A DNA stretch of 64,000 nt from JBKBYG01 sp046313435 (GCA_046313435.1 JBKBYG010000003.1:21465-85464); one strand, 5' to 3'. Counted from the first letter of the stretch, positions 1 through 10,390 are shown. Translations and numbers: made by a program. The notes: a model not told the origin generated them from the sequence alone.

Positions 1-874
1 CGCCGTCTCTTCCCATTCCTGTTAAAATAACACCTACAGCATTTTTGCCTACTGTCTTTGCAACTGAACTAAATAATACATCAACTGAAGGCCTATGTCC
101 TGAAACTATAGGAGAATCAATAATTTTACAGATATATCTTCCACTAAATTTTGCTACTTCTAAATGGAAATTACCAGGTGCTATATATATATTGCCACTC
201 AAAATTGGTTGATTATGTTTAGCTTCATGAACTTGAACTTTAGCTATACTATCAAGTCTTTTAGCAAAGGATAAAGTAAATTTTTCTGGCATATGTTGAG
301 TTATAACAATAGGAGGTGAATTAGCAGGTAATTCACTAATAATTTCTCTTAATGCTTCCACTCCCCCTGTAGAAGCACCAATAGCAATAATTTTATTTGC
401 AGTTTTAAATGATGGTACAAACTCTTTAATTGATTTTATTTTTACTGAAGGAAAATTATTTTTAATTCTTGCTTTTGCTGCAATCTTTACCTTTTCAATC
501 AGTTCTTCTTTAACACTATATATATTTGCCTCATTTTCTGATCCAACTGGTTTGCTTATAAAATCTATGGCTCCCATTTCCAGTGCTTTTAAAGTTTCTT
601 GAGCATTCTTTTGCGTCAAAGTAGAAACCATTACTACTGGCATTGGTCTTAGAGTCATGATTTTATGTAAAAAAGATAGCCCATCCATGTTTGGCATTTC
701 TATATCTAAAGTAACTACATCGGGGTTTAGACTTTTTATTTTTTCACGTGCTTCATACGGATCTTTTGCGGTTCCAATAACTTTGATTTCATTATCAGAA
801 CTTAGGAAATTAGTAAATAATTGCCTAATAAACGCAGAATCATCGACAATCAAAACTTGAATTTTTTTTAACAT
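1..874 (-). CDS. cheB: CheB chemotaxis protein-glutamate methylesterase/deamidase (3' end outside window)
   Basis: CheB removes methyl groups from receptor glutamates and resets signalling during adaptation. The N-terminal receiver domain begins with the acidic pair in LIVDDSAF and has the phosphoacceptor Asp near residue 57 in TLDIEMPNMDG. The C-terminal esterase domain shows the Ser motif IGASTGG near residue 165, the His in ITQHMP, and the start of the Asp motif GMGRDG at the window edge, so the end of the gene is missing. Two adjacent ATG codons exist; the one at 874 lies five bases after an AGGA, better spaced than the one at 877. The gene follows cheD by a few bases, so it belongs to the same operon. 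Identification is firm. Confidence 0.95.
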   Translation of the reverse strand, partial: MLKKIQVLIVDDSAFIRQLFTNFLSSDNEIKVIGTAKDPYEAREKIKSLNPDVVTLDIEMPNMDGLSFLHKIMTLRPMPVVMVSTLTQKNAQETLKALEMGAIDFISKPVGSENEANIYSVKEELIEKVKIAAKARIKNNFPSVKIKSIKEFVPSFKTANKIIAIGASTGGVEALREIISELPANSPPIVITQHMPEKFTLSFAKRLDSIAKVQVHEAKHNQPILSGNIYIAPGNFHLEVAKFSGRYICKIIDSPIVSGHRPSVDVLFSSVAKTVGKNAVGVILTGMGRDG

Positions 875-881
875 CATTTTC

Positions 882-1481
882 CTATTTATTACCAAAAAGT
901 TCTATATTACCTTCAATCGGTTTTAAAGAAATGTTTAAATTATAGAATTGCTCTCTTTTAACTGTATTTTTGGAAAGTTTATTTCCTGCTTTACGTACCA
1001 TAGCTTGCCCCGTAGTTGGATAATAATGTATTCTTCGAGCAGATACGCCACCTAAATCTTCAGAAATAATATTTAGTTTCTCATTCTTTAAATACTCTTT
1101 TACAAAATTAATATTTTTTGCACCAATCTTGGTACAATTTTTAATTAATTCTGCACCCCCAAATAGCTTAACTTCAAGAAAAGATTTTTTAGCCCCTTTT
1201 TCTAGCAATTGATTAATTAAAATTTCCATTGAATAGCTACCATATCTAAGTGCAGTTAAATCATCATCATTTAGCTCGCAGCTATTTTCAATATATGGTA
1301 ATAAAAAATGGTTCATTCCACCAATTTTTAATACCGGGTCTCTTATACAAGCCGAAATGCATGATCCTAAAATAGTTACAATCATTTCATTTTCATTTCT
1401 TGCAATATAACAATCCCCTGAAATTAATTCGGTAATTGTTAGACCAGTTTTTTTGTCAAGATATCTTTTATTAAATTTCAC
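882..1481 (-). CDS. cheD: CheD chemoreceptor glutamine deamidase
   Basis: CheD deamidates specific glutamines in chemoreceptors and often acts with CheC-type proteins. The protein has the family core LGSCISACIRDP with the catalytic Cys, then GGMNHFLLPY with the catalytic His, and later ELIKNCTKIGAKNI and DLGGVSARRIHYYPTTG. The frame stays open to a TTG at 1514, inside cheR, but the GTG at 1481 lies just after the cheR stop with an AGAAG about seven bases upstream. I take that as the start, giving about 199 residues. It sits between cheR and cheB. The lack of cheC in view is not unusual for alphaproteobacterial clusters. The family call is firm; the start is an inference. Confidence 0.93.
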   Translation of the reverse strand: MKFNKRYLDKKTGLTITELISGDCYIARNENEMIVTILGSCISACIRDPVLKIGGMNHFLLPYIENSCELNDDDLTALRYGSYSMEILINQLLEKGAKKSFLEVKLFGGAELIKNCTKIGAKNINFVKEYLKNEKLNIISEDLGGVSARRIHYYPTTGQAMVRKAGNKLSKNTVKREQFYNLNISLKPIEGNIELFGNK

Positions 1482-1482
1482 T

Positions 1483-2307
1483 TTAATTCTTCTTTTGATA
1501 TATTGTTTTACCAACTAAATTATATCTGTCTGAAACTTTATATAAATTTTCTGAATGGCCTATATAAATCAATCCATCTTTTACTAGCAAATTTGCATAT
1601 CTATTAAATAATCCTGCTTGAGTTTCTTTATCAAAATATATAACTACATTGCGACAAAAAATTATATCAAATAGTCCTTTCATTGGCCAAGTTTCAAGCA
1701 AATTTAATTGTTTAAAATTAATTATTTTCTTTAATTTATCCGACATTATTAATTTGTCATTTATTTGATCAATATACTTATGAAATTCTTTTGGTATATT
1801 TTGAATTTCATTTGCTGCATATTTTCCTTCATATGCGTTAGCAAGTACGTTAGTGTCAATATCAGTTGCAAGTATTTTAATGTCATGCTGCTCAATATTA
1901 GGTAAAATACTATTTATAATCATAGCAATAGTATACGCTTCTTGACCTGTTGAACATCCCGCAGACCAAATACGAAATCTTATTTTTCGAGACTTATTTG
2001 AAAAGAAATTTTGTATATAGTTTTTTAAATGGTCGAAATGATGTTTTTCTCTGAAAAAATTAGTTAGATTTGTGGTAACAGCATTGATAAGATTAGTTAC
2101 TTCACTATCAGGATTTTCTATTAAAAAATCACAATAATCTTTAAATCTAGTATAACCAAGTGCTCTGAGCCGCCTAGCTACTCTGGAATAAATCATATTT
2201 TTCTTGCGGTCAGATATGACTATTCCAGTTTTACTATTTACAAATTCAGCAATGAATTCGAAATCTTTATCTTTAAATTCAAATTCTCTTATATATTCTT
2301 GCTGCAT
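1483..2307 (-). CDS. cheR: CheR chemotaxis protein methyltransferase
   Basis: CheR methylates receptor glutamates using S-adenosylmethionine. At 274 residues it has the usual length. The first 75 residues form the helical CheR N-terminal domain, and the SAM-binding motif WSAGCSTGQEAYTIAM lies at about residues 115-130, followed by KILATDID and IFCRNVVIYFD, all typical of the family. It lies 29 bases after the receptor gene stop and just before cheD. The receptor directly upstream ends in EWSEF, which fits the pentapeptide tail bound by CheR, so this enzyme probably docks on that receptor. Confidence 0.96.
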   Translation of the reverse strand: MQQEYIREFEFKDKDFEFIAEFVNSKTGIVISDRKKNMIYSRVARRLRALGYTRFKDYCDFLIENPDSEVTNLINAVTTNLTNFFREKHHFDHLKNYIQNFFSNKSRKIRFRIWSAGCSTGQEAYTIAMIINSILPNIEQHDIKILATDIDTNVLANAYEGKYAANEIQNIPKEFHKYIDQINDKLIMSDKLKKIINFKQLNLLETWPMKGLFDIIFCRNVVIYFDKETQAGLFNRYANLLVKDGLIYIGHSENLYKVSDRYNLVGKTIYQKKN

Positions 2308-2336
2308 TTGCCTATCTCAATCAATAATATTTTTAA

Positions 2337-4067
2337 TTAAAACTCAGACCATTCTTCATCATAATTTTTTTGCAAATTATTGTCTTTTGTCTTAGATTTT
2401 TCTTTAGAAATACTATCTTTTTTAGTCTGCTTTTTTAATTTAGTTTGAGTTGATGAAACTTTAGCATTAAAATGTTTATTTTCTAAGTTTTGCACTGATA
2501 CATTATCGAAATGATTTTCATCAGATACTTTAAAGAATTTCATCATTTCTGATAGTTCAGAGGCTTGATTCACTAAAGACTGAGCTGCTGCAGTATTCTC
2601 CTCTACTAATGCTGCATTTTGTTGAGTAACTTCATCCATTTGTGTAATAGCACCATTTATTTCTTCTATACCTGTTGTTTGTTCAACACTTGCAGTCGCA
2701 ATATGAGCAATAATGTCAGCCACTTGTTTAACAGAAGATACAATTTCTTTTAAAGTTCCACCCGCTTCATTAACTAATTCTGCACCTGATTTAACTTGAG
2801 CAGCCGATTCATTAATTAATGATTTGATTTCTTTTGAAGCCGAAGCTGAACGTCCTGCAAGCGTACGAACTTCACTTGCAACTACTGCGAAGCCTTTACC
2901 AGCATCCCCTGCTCTTGCTGCTTCAACCGCTGCATTTAATGCAAGTAGATTAGTTTGGAAAGCAATTTCGTCAATTACACTAATAATATCAGAAATTTTT
3001 TGAGAAGATTTTTCTATATTAGACATTGCAACTACTGCGTCTTCTACAACTTTTCCACCTTTTTCTGCTATTTCCTTAGCGTTAGATGATAGCTTATTAG
3101 CATTATTAGAATTTTCTGAGTTTTTCTTAACTGTACCTGTTATTTCTTCCATTGAAGCTGCTGTTTCTTCAAGGCTTGAAGCTTGCTCTTCAGTGCGTGA
3201 TGAAAGATCGATACTTCCTGCAGAGATTTCACTTGAAGCTGAATTTACTGAATCTGCAGAAGATTTGATTTTAACAACAGTATCCCTAATTTTTCTAACA
3301 TTTACATTAAGGGCTCTAATCATTTCACCAATTTCATCTTTTTTATCAGCACCTTCAATATCTTTACTATAATCACCTTCTGACAACTTCCCTATTGCTA
3401 ATGACAATTGCTTTAATGGTGAAGTAATACTAATTATAATTAATATTATAAATCCAATTAAACAGATAAATGATATTAAATAAACCGTAGCTAATATAGT
3501 GTTAGCTGAATTTAAAACCTTTCCTTGATTTTCATTTTCTTTATTTAAAACTGGAGTAAGAGAAGTGTCTAAACTAATTAGTTTGGCTTTTAAATTTGCT
3601 GTATCTTTAAGAATAGTTTTATATATTTTATCAAATTCTTCTTCATTTACGTTACTCTGTAATGCTGGAATTAAATCCTTTTCAATGGATTGAATTAAAG
3701 CTTTATTAGATAAATCAGCTTCTTGTATATCGGCCTCATTTAAGTAAGGGGATTTTAATTCTTTTACCTTAGCTAAGTTATTTGCTAATATTGACATACT
3801 ACTTGCTATAGAGTTCAAATGACCTTGATCTACTGGACTTTTACCCTTATTTATAATTAATTCACTGACATTTAACATTAAATCAAACCGTTTTATACGC
3901 ATCTCTTTTAGCAGTTCACCTACTTCACTTACTTTCTCTAACGTAGTATTTGAATTTAGAATATTTGTATTAGTTCTATATGACATAAAACCTAAAAAAG
4001 ATAATGCAAAAATTGAAATAGCACCTAATGCTATTAACTTATTTTTTATTGTTAAATTTAAACTCAT
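2337..4067 (-). CDS. Methyl-accepting chemotaxis protein with C-terminal CheR-docking-like pentapeptide
   Basis: A 576-residue transmembrane chemoreceptor. Transmembrane helix 1 is at about residues 11-29, and a periplasmic helical region of about 155 residues follows (length and helical character fit a four-helix bundle). Transmembrane helix 2 is at about 188-213 and HAMP at 213-265. The cytoplasmic signalling hairpin contains the near-invariant tip [20 protein letters not shown] and [17 protein letters not shown]. After it comes a charged flexible linker (about 525-570) and the terminal residues EWSEF, which fit the aromatic-x-x-aromatic pentapeptide used to tether CheR and CheB. The start has an AAGGAG Shine-Dalgarno. 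The gene is inserted between cheW and cheR. The ligand cannot be told from the sequence. Confidence 0.95.
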   Translation of the reverse strand: MSLNLTIKNKLIALGAISIFALSFLGFMSYRTNTNILNSNTTLEKVSEVGELLKEMRIKRFDLMLNVSELIINKGKSPVDQGHLNSIASSMSILANNLAKVKELKSPYLNEADIQEADLSNKALIQSIEKDLIPALQSNVNEEEFDKIYKTILKDTANLKAKLISLDTSLTPVLNKENENQGKVLNSANTILATVYLISFICLIGFIILIIISITSPLKQLSLAIGKLSEGDYSKDIEGADKKDEIGEMIRALNVNVRKIRDTVVKIKSSADSVNSASSEISAGSIDLSSRTEEQASSLEETAASMEEITGTVKKNSENSNNANKLSSNAKEIAEKGGKVVEDAVVAMSNIEKSSQKISDIISVIDEIAFQTNLLALNAAVEAARAGDAGKGFAVVASEVRTLAGRSASASKEIKSLINESAAQVKSGAELVNEAGGTLKEIVSSVKQVADIIAHIATASVEQTTGIEEINGAITQMDEVTQQNAALVEENTAAAQSLVNQASELSEMMKFFKVSDENHFDNVSVQNLENKHFNAKVSSTQTKLKKQTKKDSISKEKSKTKDNNLQKNYDEEWSEF

Positions 4068-4100
4068 TTTTTTCTCCTTGTTTTTTGAAAAAATATTTTC

Positions 4101-4616
4101 TTAACTAGTTGCTTGGATTTCTTTATTGATAATTTCTTCTCCAAAAAGCTTATTTATATTTAATAGAACAACCATTCTTTCCTTTACCGAAATTAAACCT
4201 TCGACGAATTCCTGACTTAAGCTGTTATCTGTATCCGGCGCTGGCTTTATAGACTCAGAATTAGTATCAAGAATATCTGAAACATTATCTACTAAGATCC
4301 CTATTGTTTTTTTGCCCGCAGCAAGTATTACCACTACTTTCTTTGGATGTGGTTCGGTAATTCCTCTTCCGAATCTTGCTCGAAGATCGAAAATTGGAAT
4401 TATTAATCCGCGAAGATTCATCACACCTCTCATATATTCAGATGAATTTGGCAATCTTGTTGTCTCTGACCAACCTTTAATTTCCCTTACAGTCATTATA
4501 TCGACACCGTATTCTTCATCTTCGACAGTAAAAGTTAGATATTGTAGCATATCTTGATCTTGCTTCGTGCAATCGTTTGTAGACTCTACTAGAGCCGTAT
4601 TTGGGCTTTCCTGCAT
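4101..4616 (-). CDS. cheW: CheW chemotaxis coupling protein
   Basis: CheW links receptors to the kinase CheA. The protein (171 residues) is essentially one CheW domain: YLTFTVEDEEYGVDIMTVREI near residue 27, then MRGVMNLRGLIIPIFDLRARFG, which carries the conserved NLRG..PI.DLR motif, and GILVDNVSDILD. An AAGGAG precedes the ATG. It lies ten bases after cheA in the same operon. The N-terminal 25 residues are an unconserved polar lead-in. Confidence 0.96.
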   Translation of the reverse strand: MQESPNTALVESTNDCTKQDQDMLQYLTFTVEDEEYGVDIMTVREIKGWSETTRLPNSSEYMRGVMNLRGLIIPIFDLRARFGRGITEPHPKKVVVILAAGKKTIGILVDNVSDILDTNSESIKPAPDTDNSLSQEFVEGLISVKERMVVLLNINKLFGEEIINKEIQATS

Positions 4617-4626
4617 TTTTAACTCC

Positions 4627-6687
4627 TTAAATTATATCAGTATTTTCTGTTATTTTATAATTTTGTAATTTTGTTACACTACTCAATTTAGCAATATCGA
4701 GAATTAGCGATACTTTTCCATCTCCAAGAATTGTAGCACCTGAGATACCTTCAACTGGATTTGAATTTGTTTCTAAACTTTTAATAACAACCTGTTGTTG
4801 ACCAATTAATTCATCGACAACTAATCCGAACTTTTCTTTACCATTTTCAACCAAAACTATTAGAGCCTTTGTTGGATTTTGTTCATAGTTTTTTATATCA
4901 AATAATGAGCCTAGATATATTACTGAGACAAATTCGCCTCTTATATTTATAACATTATTTGTTGAAGCAACACTTCTTACTTCTTCAGCTTTTGGTCTTA
5001 AAGTTTCTATAATATTTGAAATTGGAACTATATAATTTTCATTTCCTACCCTAACGATCATTCCATCGAGTATTGCTAGGGTTAATGGAAGTGAGACGAT
5101 AATATTTGAACCATGACCTGGGACTGTTTGAATTTTTGTACTACCCCCTAAAGCCTCAATATTCCTCCTAACAACATCCATACCAACCCCTCTCCCTGAG
5201 ATATTTGAAATTACTTCTGCTGTTGAGAATCCAGGTAAGAAAATTAGGTTATCAATTTCTTCGTTTGTCAAATTGGCATTTTCTTCAACTAAATTTTTTT
5301 CTTTTGCTTTCTTGAGAATTTTCTCACGATTAAGACCTGCGCCATCATCACTAATTTCTAAAATTATTCGCCCTCCTTGATGTGAAGCTGATAATTTTAT
5401 AGTGCCTTGTGCAGGTTTACCTTTGGCAATACGGATCTCAGGTGTTTCTATTCCATGATCTACTGCATTACGTATCATGTGGGTTAATGGGTCCCCAAGC
5501 TGTTCAATCACTGTTTTATCGACTTCTGTATTTTCGCCAAATGTTTCAAGCTTGATATCTTTTTGAAGCTGACCAGCTAAATCCCTAACTATCCGTGGCA
5601 TTCTTGAAAATATAGATTTTACAGGCTGCATCCTTACTGACATAACTGCTTCTTGCAGCTCTCTCGAATGTTGAGATAATGCTTCAATACCACTAATGAG
5701 ATCAGGATACTGATCAATAGATAAGAATTTACCTTGAGATACAAGCATTGCTTGAGTAATAACTAATTCTCCAACCATATTTACGAGTTTATCAACTTTT
5801 TCAATATCAACTCTAATTGAACTAATTAAGTTAGTTGAAGCCGGCTTATTATCTTTAGCTTCCTCTTTTTTATTATTTTCATTAGATGAAGGCGCTTGTT
5901 TACTTATGTTATTAGAATTCGGATCTAATACTTCTATCGCTGCTTTAGTAATTTGATTTTCTTCTTCATATATACCAGCTATTGCAGTTATTTTAAGATC
6001 ACAATTATCTTCCACAAACTCGAATACTTCTTTTATTTCATTCAGAGTTTTTGCAGTTTCAAGATACAGATCCCAAGCCATATAACATTTTTCTGGATCA
6101 ATATTATCTAAGGAAGGAATTTTTGAAATATCAGCTTTAATTTTAAGTGTTCCAAGTTTTTCTAATTCCCTCAGAATATATAAGGGCTCATTAGCGGACA
6201 TAAAAAGTGTTTGATAAGGTAAGAAGCTAATATTATAAATCCTAATTTCATTTTTTTCTTCTTTATCTTCATTAATTACTGCTTCAGGTTTCGTTGTAGG
6301 TTTCATTCCACTTATAGCTTCAAGCTCTACTTGAATTTCAAAACCAAAATTATCTGGCAAAGATTTCCCTTCATCTGCAGCTTTAACTAATTGCGTTACT
6401 ATATCTACAGATTTAAGCAAAGCATCAATAGCTTGGCGGGAAGAAGGAATCTTTCCTTCTCTCATATTATCTAATAAAGTCTCTAATATATGTGTGAATT
6501 TAGTGATATTTGTAAATCCAAATGCTCCTGCCCCACCTTTAATTGAATGCGCACAACGAAATATTGCATTTAATTCTTCAGCAGGCGCTGCTTCCTCGTC
6601 AAGCCCCATTAATCTTGCTTCCATATCATTTAAAAGCTCATAACATTCTGTAATATATGTTTTTTTAAATTGCTGTAAGTCATCCAT
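4627..6687 (-). CDS. cheA: CheA chemotaxis histidine kinase
   Basis: CheA autophosphorylates in response to receptors and passes phosphate to CheY and CheB. All domains appear present in 686 residues. The Hpt domain has phosphorylatable His47 in CAHSIKGGAGAFGF. A P2-like region lies at about 150-255 and a low-complexity linker at about 262-285. The dimerisation helices begin IRVDIEKVDKLVNMVGELV, followed by the ATPase domain with N box HMIRNAVDHGIE, G1 ISDDGAGL and G2 GRGVGMDVV. A CheW-like regulatory domain forms the last 150 residues. The gene lies between cheY and cheW. It is full length with no missing key residue seen. Confidence 0.97.
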   Translation of the reverse strand: MDDLQQFKKTYITECYELLNDMEARLMGLDEEAAPAEELNAIFRCAHSIKGGAGAFGFTNITKFTHILETLLDNMREGKIPSSRQAIDALLKSVDIVTQLVKAADEGKSLPDNFGFEIQVELEAISGMKPTTKPEAVINEDKEEKNEIRIYNISFLPYQTLFMSANEPLYILRELEKLGTLKIKADISKIPSLDNIDPEKCYMAWDLYLETAKTLNEIKEVFEFVEDNCDLKITAIAGIYEEENQITKAAIEVLDPNSNNISKQAPSSNENNKKEEAKDNKPASTNLISSIRVDIEKVDKLVNMVGELVITQAMLVSQGKFLSIDQYPDLISGIEALSQHSRELQEAVMSVRMQPVKSIFSRMPRIVRDLAGQLQKDIKLETFGENTEVDKTVIEQLGDPLTHMIRNAVDHGIETPEIRIAKGKPAQGTIKLSASHQGGRIILEISDDGAGLNREKILKKAKEKNLVEENANLTNEEIDNLIFLPGFSTAEVISNISGRGVGMDVVRRNIEALGGSTKIQTVPGHGSNIIVSLPLTLAILDGMIVRVGNENYIVPISNIIETLRPKAEEVRSVASTNNVINIRGEFVSVIYLGSLFDIKNYEQNPTKALIVLVENGKEKFGLVVDELIGQQQVVIKSLETNSNPVEGISGATILGDGKVSLILDIAKLSSVTKLQNYKITENTDII

Positions 6688-6750
6688 TTTATAAGCTTCC
6701 TAATGATAGTTTTTTAATAAATACATTTTATTAACATGATTAAATTTTGA

Positions 6751-7116
6751 CTATGGAAGTACTTTATTAACTACTTGGATCAATTTTTCTGGATTAAACG
6801 GTTTTACAATCCAACCAGTTGCTCCAGCATTTTTTCCTTCAGATTTTTTGTTATTATCACTTTCAGTAGTAAGCATTAATATTGGCGCATTTTTATATAA
6901 TGGATTTTGTCTAAGAGCTTTAATAAGCGTAATACCATCCATATTAGGCATATTTAAATCTGTAATTACTAAATCCACTTTATTACCTTCTAATAATTTA
7001 AGAGCTAGTACGCCATCTTCAGCTTGTAAAATTTCATAACCTGCGCCTTGAAGCGTAAATGCAACCATTTCTCTCATTGTTTTCGAATCATCAACAGTTA
7101 AAATACGTTTTGCCAT
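6751..7116 (-). CDS. cheY: CheY single-domain response regulator
   Basis: A 121-residue receiver domain: acidic pair D9-D10, phosphoacceptor D53 in VITDLNMPNMDG, Thr83 in MLTTES and Lys105 in IVKPF, so all switch residues are present. It would carry the signal from CheA to the flagellar motor, or act as a phosphate sink if another CheY exists elsewhere, as is common in alphaproteobacteria. A GGAG lies eight bases upstream of the ATG. The start is two bases from the stop of the STAS gene, so the two are probably translated together. Confidence 0.95.
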   Translation of the reverse strand: MAKRILTVDDSKTMREMVAFTLQGAGYEILQAEDGVLALKLLEGNKVDLVITDLNMPNMDGITLIKALRQNPLYKNAPILMLTTESDNNKKSEGKNAGATGWIVKPFNPEKLIQVVNKVLP

Positions 7117-7117
7117 G

Positions 7118-7423
7118 TTAGTTACTCCAAATATTTAGTTGCTCTGAAAGACCTAAGTCATTTATTACTTGCTTAAATTGTGTTGATGGATTTTTAATTT
7201 CTAACTTACCACCATTGATTTCTGATAATGTTTTATGGAGTGCAATAATTAACTGAAGAAATGGAGTCGTAATTTGAGTAACTTTACTTGCATCAATTAT
7301 AAAATCTTTTTGTCTTTCTATTTTATCTTTCAAACTACTATAAATCTCAGTGATGGTTGATATTGTGGAATCCTCAGGTAAAATTATAATATTCGATTCA
7401 GTTTTCTGTTCTTCGCTTTCCAC
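7118..7423 (-). CDS. STAS-domain protein heading the chemotaxis operon
   Basis: A 101-residue protein resembling STAS domains (anti-sigma-factor antagonist type). It has a strand-rich start (NIIILPEDSTISTITEIY), a central IIDASKVTQITTPFLQLIIALHK in the position of the STAS phosphorylation loop, and a C-terminal helix. The usual D-S of SpoIIAA-like proteins is replaced by T-T (ITTPFLQ), so phosphorylation control is uncertain. A small STAS protein directly before cheY-cheA is common in alphaproteobacterial chemotaxis operons. It is the first intact gene of this operon. Its exact role in the signalling array is not established. Confidence 0.75.
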   Translation of the reverse strand: MESEEQKTESNIIILPEDSTISTITEIYSSLKDKIERQKDFIIDASKVTQITTPFLQLIIALHKTLSEINGGKLEIKNPSTQFKQVINDLGLSEQLNIWSN

Positions 7424-7676
7424 TCACGCCTCTATATTAAAGTTATTAGCTTATAAATTAAGAGTTTTTACATTTAAAGTAATTGACTTAACTTATAAAT
7501 ACTTTAGCCAAAAACAATTAAGAAATTGTAAAATAAAAACTTTAGTTATCTATGGTAGAGTTAATCACATTCTACTTGTAGCAAGAAAGTATTAGAAGAT
7601 ATCAATTAGAATGGTTATGGAAATATGAATTGGATTAAATACATTACTTTATATCGAAACTACTAGCTCATACTAC

Positions 7677-8153
7677 TTAAAGATTATCCTCCTTTACCCC
7701 TTTAACAAAATCCTTAATTTTATCAATAAGCTCCTGCGCAGATTCATTTAAATTAATAGAATCCTTATACACATTTGTTGCAGATTGCTTTAGTTCAACT
7801 GTAGAATTCTGTACATCATTAACGTTGCTAGTAATATGCTGCACACCTGTACTAGCAGTTTGCATATTAGAGGAAATCTCGCCTGTAGCAGCTTTCTGCT
7901 CATTAACAGAGCTCATTATATGCATAGAGTATTCATTAACACGAGTAATGTAAGTTTTTATACTTTTTAAATCTTCAGTAACTTGTTTAGAAACATTTTT
8001 GATGTTATCAATTTTATTTATTATTTCATTTGTAGCATTTGAAGTTTTTTGAGCCAAATTTTTTATTTCATTTGCTACTACTGCAAATCCTTTTCCAGCA
8101 TCCCCTGCTCTAGAAGCTTCAATGGTTGCATTTAAAGATAATAAATAATTTTT
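7677..8153 (-). pseudogene. Truncated methyl-accepting chemotaxis protein (C-terminal remnant)
   Basis: Reading leftwards, the frame opens after a stop at 8154-8156 and immediately encodes [20 protein letters not shown], the tip of a chemoreceptor signalling hairpin. The rest of the C-terminal methylation helix follows, ending in [10 protein letters not shown]. The sensor, transmembrane and HAMP parts and the first half of the hairpin are gone, and no receptor-like sequence is visible upstream of about 8147. No normal start codon exists before the TTG at 8057. It sits at the head of the che operon, where many alphaproteobacteria carry a receptor, so it is best explained as the decayed original receptor gene. 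Confidence 0.85.
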
Positions 8154-8272
8154 TTAATACGTTTTAATTTGCGCTCAGAAAAAAGCGAATTATCATATTC
8201 TTAATAAATTATTAAATTTATACGTATAAAGTTGTTTGTATAATTTTTAAATAAACTCTCAGAAGTACTGAA

Positions 8273-10360
8273 ATGTATAAATTAAATATAAAAAATTTCT
8301 TATTAGTAATTATTATAATTTTAGATGCTATTATATTCACTTCAACTATTAATAAGTTTTTAACGTCATTTACTTCTTATCAAGATTCTAGAATAATTCT
8401 AAAGCTTAATAATGCCGTAAATTTATTAGCTCAAGCTTCTACAAGCTTGGCAAGAGAGAGAGGAATCACTAATATTGCTCTCAATTCAGAAAATCAAGTT
8501 AATGAAAAAATTAAAACTCTTATTGATAATAATAGGTCTATTGTAAATAATAAATTAATTGAAGGATTGAAAGAAATCCATAGTTCTAAATTCAATAATT
8601 TTAATCAAGAACTAGACTCCCTAAATGAGTTGTATAAAAAATTTGTTTCGTTAAGAGAAAAAGTTGATTCTAATGTTCATGAATTGAAAAGTGATAGGGA
8701 AGAAGAAATTTTAAGTACATGGGTACCATCTTCAACAAATTTAATTGAAGAAATACAAAAACTAATTTTTAAAGTATCTCATTTTAACTCAAATATTAAT
8801 AACAATTTATTTAAATATACACAACTTGCTGATTTAGCTTGGATGATCAGCGAATTTGCAGGTAGAGAAAGAGCCTTGTTTGCAGGTGTGATTGCAAATA
8901 ATGCTGAATTTAATCTGGATACATATAAAAAATTAATAAGCTTCCGCAGTAAGGTTGATACAAGCGTTCAATTATTAAAAAAACCTTTGGATTCAAGTAA
9001 TATCTTTATAAATGAAGCTTTAGTAAAGGCTGAAACTCAATTTTTCCAACAATTTGAAAAAACTCGAACTGAAATTTATTCATCTTATATTAATGCTACA
9101 GCTTATACAATTAGTTCAGAAGATTGGTTTGATATTTCTACTGAAGCAATTAATAGCTTAATTGGGATTTTAGATGCAGTTATTAAAGAAAGTAATGATA
9201 TTACCTTTGCTGCTCAAAATCATGCTTTTAGTAACGTTATTTCTTCAGCAATTTTATTAATTTTTATATTAATATTATCTATTCTTTCGTTTTGGGTCAT
9301 AATAATACGTATAGCGAATTCAATAAATAAAATGACATATTCTATGAATCAATTAGCAGAAGGAAAGCTAGATATTGAGATATATGGCATTGATAGATAC
9401 GACGAAATAGGAAGTATGGCTAAATCTCTAGAGACTTTTAAAAATAATTCGCTAGAACTAAAAAGAGTAAATGAGGAAAGAATTAAATCCGAATTACAAG
9501 CAGAATTTGAGAAAAAAAATAGCTTAAAAATCTTAGGTGAAAAATTTAATTTGAGCGTTAAACAAGTGTCAGATATAGTAAGCTCAGCCTCAGTAGAAAT
9601 GGAAGTTACAGCAAAATCAATGATTGAATCCTTTGACAATACGAAAGTTAAAATTTCTAATTTAGCGGATTTTTCTTTACAAGCAGCAGATAATGTAAAT
9701 TCTGTTGCAGCAGCGGCCGAAGAGCTTTCATCTTCTGTAAATAATATTAATAGTCAAATTCAGAATGCTACAGCTATTACTTCTCGTGCAGTAAAAGAGG
9801 CAGAGACAACTAATAAACATATTTCAGAATTAGCAGTTACTACGCAAAAGATAGGCGCAGTAGTTGAGCTAATAACAGATATTGCAGAGCAAATCAATAT
9901 GCTTGCGCTTAATGCTACAATTGAAGCTGCAAGAGCTGGTGAAGCTGGCAAAGGTTTTACTGTTGTTGCTGCTGAGGTTAAGAATTTAGCAAACCAAACC
10001 GCTAAAGCTACAGAACAAATTGCTACCCAAATTGACTCTGTTCAATTAAAAACTAAGAATGCCATTACATCTGTTACCCATATTACTAAAGTTATTAGCG
10101 ATATTAATGAAATTTCTAACAAAATATCTTCTACAATAGATAACCAAAATAAAGCGACTCAAGATATTGCTAAGAATATTAATGAAGCTTCTCGAAAAGT
10201 GAAAGAGGTTTCGAATAATTCTGGCATGGTTCTTGAAATTAATGAGCAAAATAATATTGCTGCATATGAAATGTTCGAGGCTTGTGCTGAATTAACAAGA
10301 CAATCTCATACTTTAAATAAAGAAGTCGATAATTTTGTGATTTCAATTACTGCTGAATAA
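8273..10360 (+). CDS. Methyl-accepting chemotaxis protein with NIT-type sensor domain
   Basis: A 695-residue chemoreceptor divergent from the che operon. Transmembrane helix 1 is at about 7-27. The periplasmic part (about 30-310) holds two arginine motifs, [13 protein letters not shown] near residue 60 and [14 protein letters not shown] near residue 195, which match the paired helices of NIT (nitrate/nitrite sensing) domains. Transmembrane helix 2 is at about 314-340, HAMP at about 342-395, and the signalling hairpin tip is [20 protein letters not shown]. Unlike the receptor in the operon, it ends in SITAE and has no CheR-docking pentapeptide. NIT domains also occur on receptors for other ligands, so nitrate sensing is only a possibility. 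Confidence 0.92.
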   Translation: MYKLNIKNFLLVIIIILDAIIFTSTINKFLTSFTSYQDSRIILKLNNAVNLLAQASTSLARERGITNIALNSENQVNEKIKTLIDNNRSIVNNKLIEGLKEIHSSKFNNFNQELDSLNELYKKFVSLREKVDSNVHELKSDREEEILSTWVPSSTNLIEEIQKLIFKVSHFNSNINNNLFKYTQLADLAWMISEFAGRERALFAGVIANNAEFNLDTYKKLISFRSKVDTSVQLLKKPLDSSNIFINEALVKAETQFFQQFEKTRTEIYSSYINATAYTISSEDWFDISTEAINSLIGILDAVIKESNDITFAAQNHAFSNVISSAILLIFILILSILSFWVIIIRIANSINKMTYSMNQLAEGKLDIEIYGIDRYDEIGSMAKSLETFKNNSLELKRVNEERIKSELQAEFEKKNSLKILGEKFNLSVKQVSDIVSSASVEMEVTAKSMIESFDNTKVKISNLADFSLQAADNVNSVAAAAEELSSSVNNINSQIQNATAITSRAVKEAETTNKHISELAVTTQKIGAVVELITDIAEQINMLALNATIEAARAGEAGKGFTVVAAEVKNLANQTAKATEQIATQIDSVQLKTKNAITSVTHITKVISDINEISNKISSTIDNQNKATQDIAKNINEASRKVKEVSNNSGMVLEINEQNNIAAYEMFEACAELTRQSHTLNKEVDNFVISITAE

Positions 10361-10362
10361 AT

Positions 10363-10390
10363 AACCTTATTTCTCAAGGTTTTTAGGTTT
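10363..10390 (+). terminator. Possible intrinsic terminator after the NIT receptor gene
   Basis: A six-pair stem AACCTT/AAGGTT with a short loop lies directly after the stop codon and runs into TTTTAGGTTTT. The stem is short, so the call is moderate. Confidence 0.4.
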
